A stretch of DNA of 6,717 bases from an uncultured Hyphomicrobiales bacterium (GTDB taxonomy: Bacteria; Pseudomonadota; Alphaproteobacteria; Rhizobiales; Beijerinckiaceae): NCBI GenBank assembly GCA_903916165.1, contig CAIWVR010000547.1, positions 1-6,717 of the forward strand, in the 5' to 3' direction. Shown here piece by piece: positions 5,649 to 6,717 of the stretch. Every line of letters starts with the position of its first letter. The stretch's first letter is position 1. A program made the position numbers and the translations under genes. The notes under the pieces are model-generated. The model was not told the origin of the DNA. It saw nothing but the letters and a program-made list of their open reading frames with translations, and searched no databases.

Positions 5649-6717
5649 TCAGCCCGTGACCTCGAACCAGACGACCGGGCCGTCGCCTGTACCAAAACCA
5701 CCCTCGATCAGCCATTTGCCCGGATTGTCGGCGACGAACACGGTGCGCACCGTCTTGCCCTCCGGCACGATGACGCTGTCGCGCCAATAGGGCTCCCAGC
5801 CATCGTCGAGCAGATGGACATGGCGCATCACGTGACCATGAACATGGATGAGTTGCGGGGCATGGCTGCGGTTGACGAAGCCGAGGGACAGTGTGGTTCC
5901 GCGCTTGACCGAGAGAATCGGCCTGGGGCCGGGTTCGTCGGCGGACTGGCCGTTGACCGTCCAGCTTTTGCCCGGTTCTCCCGCAATGGCGAGATCCAGC
6001 CGCTTTGCCTTTTTCAGCGGGATGCTCTCCGGCAGTTTGGGATTGGCGGGCAGGGCGGCGATGGGCGGCAGGGGCGCGCGCTGCGGACCAGCTGTCTTGA
6101 AAGTGATCAACGGGCGCGACAGGTCCGGTGCGCCGCTGATCCCACGCAACACCACTGCCGCCGACGCCCCGCCCGTGTCCGGGAGGTCGAAAAAGAGATC
6201 GTAGCGCGCGCCTGGCACCAATGGCAGGGTCTGGCGGACCGGCTCGAACATCCCGCACGGCTGGCCATCGATGGCCGTGACCTTCGCTGTCGCGCCTTCA
6301 ATCCCGACCGCCATCACCCGGCGCGTCGACGCATTGGCGAGGCGGATGCGGATGCGGGCGCGGGGCGGGGCTTCCACCTCCTGTGTATCGATTGAGCCAT
6401 TGACGAAGACCAGCGGTTCGGCCGCCTCGTCGCGCCAGTCAGCCAGCAGACAGGGCAGGTCGTGATCGACTGTCGGGGGCGTTTGCTCTTCGACGATCAG
6501 CAGTCCGGCAAGCCCGCGCGTCATCTGCGCATTGGCCTGCGTGCGTAGAGAGGGATGAAACAGGAAGACGCCGGCGTCAGGCGGTGTGAAGGCCAAGTCG
6601 AAACCGTCCGACGGCGCGACCGGCTTCTGGGTCCGCGGCGAGGCACCATCGAAGGCATGGGGCAGCCGCACGCCGCGCCAGTGGAGGGCGAGTGGCGTGT
6701 CGAGGCGGTTGTCGAGC
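5649..6717 (-). CDS. Multicopper-oxidase-fold protein lacking most copper ligands (5' end outside window)
   Basis: The last 355 residues of a cupredoxin-type multicopper oxidase homologue; the N-terminus and any export signal lie beyond the right edge. The domain order fits a three-domain enzyme: the region equivalent to the HWHG motif is at residues 12-15, the second ligand motif at 53-56, and the C-terminal cupredoxin domain ends in WFEVTG. The copper ligands are largely changed. HWHG reads HWRG, the usual WYHSH/WYHPH reads LFHPS, and in HPxHLHGH the first His is Gln (QLIHVHGH, 288-295). The HCHxxxH block with the type 1 Cys is absent, replaced by KWLIEGGFGTGDG near 334-346. It is therefore unlikely to be an active four-copper oxidase. 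FtsP/SufI of E. coli is a known precedent for this fold without copper, in cell division. The protein is probably periplasmic. Function is not assignable. A GTG at 6671 is only an internal codon, since family-like sequence continues upstream. Confidence 0.82.
   Translation of the reverse strand, partial: LDNRLDTPLALHWRGVRLPHAFDGASPRTQKPVAPSDGFDLAFTPPDAGVFLFHPSLRTQANAQMTRGLAGLLIVEEQTPPTVDHDLPCLLADWRDEAAEPLVFVNGSIDTQEVEAPPRARIRIRLANASTRRVMAVGIEGATAKVTAIDGQPCGMFEPVRQTLPLVPGARYDLFFDLPDTGGASAAVVLRGISGAPDLSRPLITFKTAGPQRAPLPPIAALPANPKLPESIPLKKAKRLDLAIAGEPGKSWTVNGQSADEPGPRPILSVKRGTTLSLGFVNRSHAPQLIHVHGHVMRHVHLLDDGWEPYWRDSVIVPEGKTVRTVFVADNPGKWLIEGGFGTGDGPVVWFEVTG

Noticed and set aside
5428..6258. A 276-codon minus-strand frame overlapping the end of the multicopper-oxidase-like gene
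   Set aside because: It is an alternative frame of the real gene: low-complexity, Arg/Pro-rich, with no known motifs. The other frame carries clear cupredoxin motifs.

Overview
The base composition is high in G+C, the coding style is typical of alphaproteobacteria, and the gene set (a YejA-type periplasmic binding protein, an IalB-family protein, HspQ, a fused NAD(P)H-hydrate repair enzyme and a rhizobial-looking anti-Shine-Dalgarno small RNA) points to a chromosomal segment from Hyphomicrobiales (Rhizobiales) or a close relative. No species can be named from the window. I see no transposase, CRISPR array, tRNA, rRNA or phage gene.

Layout from left to right. (1) A minus-strand pair: a YejA-like solute-binding protein (430-2253), followed 13 bases later by a DsbA/FrnE-family thiol oxidoreductase that runs off the left edge (1-416). 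(2) A divergent 219-base gap, then a secreted IalB-family protein on the plus strand (2473-3192), closed by a perfect 9-bp hairpin terminator. (3) hspQ on the minus strand (3254-3586), convergent with ialB and ending a few bases from that terminator. (4) A second divergent gap, then the bifunctional NAD(P)H-hydrate epimerase/dehydratase on the plus strand (best start 3826, end 5388), with an A+T-rich insertion in its C-terminal half. (5) A 260-base gap between convergent genes. Next to the end of the epimerase/dehydratase gene it carries a likely minus-strand small RNA of about 90 nt (5390-5481) with its own promoter-like elements, two CCUCC anti-Shine-Dalgarno motifs and a Rho-independent terminator; I relate it from memory to the suhB/MmgR (alpha-r8) family. 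(6) A minus-strand multicopper-oxidase-fold protein running off the right edge (5649-6717), in which most of the copper ligands visible in the window are missing.

The genes do not form one pathway. Several are cell-envelope or periplasmic (binding protein, IalB protein, multicopper-oxidase-like protein) and two serve protein quality control or metabolite repair (HspQ, NnrE/NnrD). The items most worth a second look are the small RNA, the copper-site-less multicopper-oxidase homologue and the low-G+C insertion in the dehydratase domain. I found no convincing new multi-gene system.
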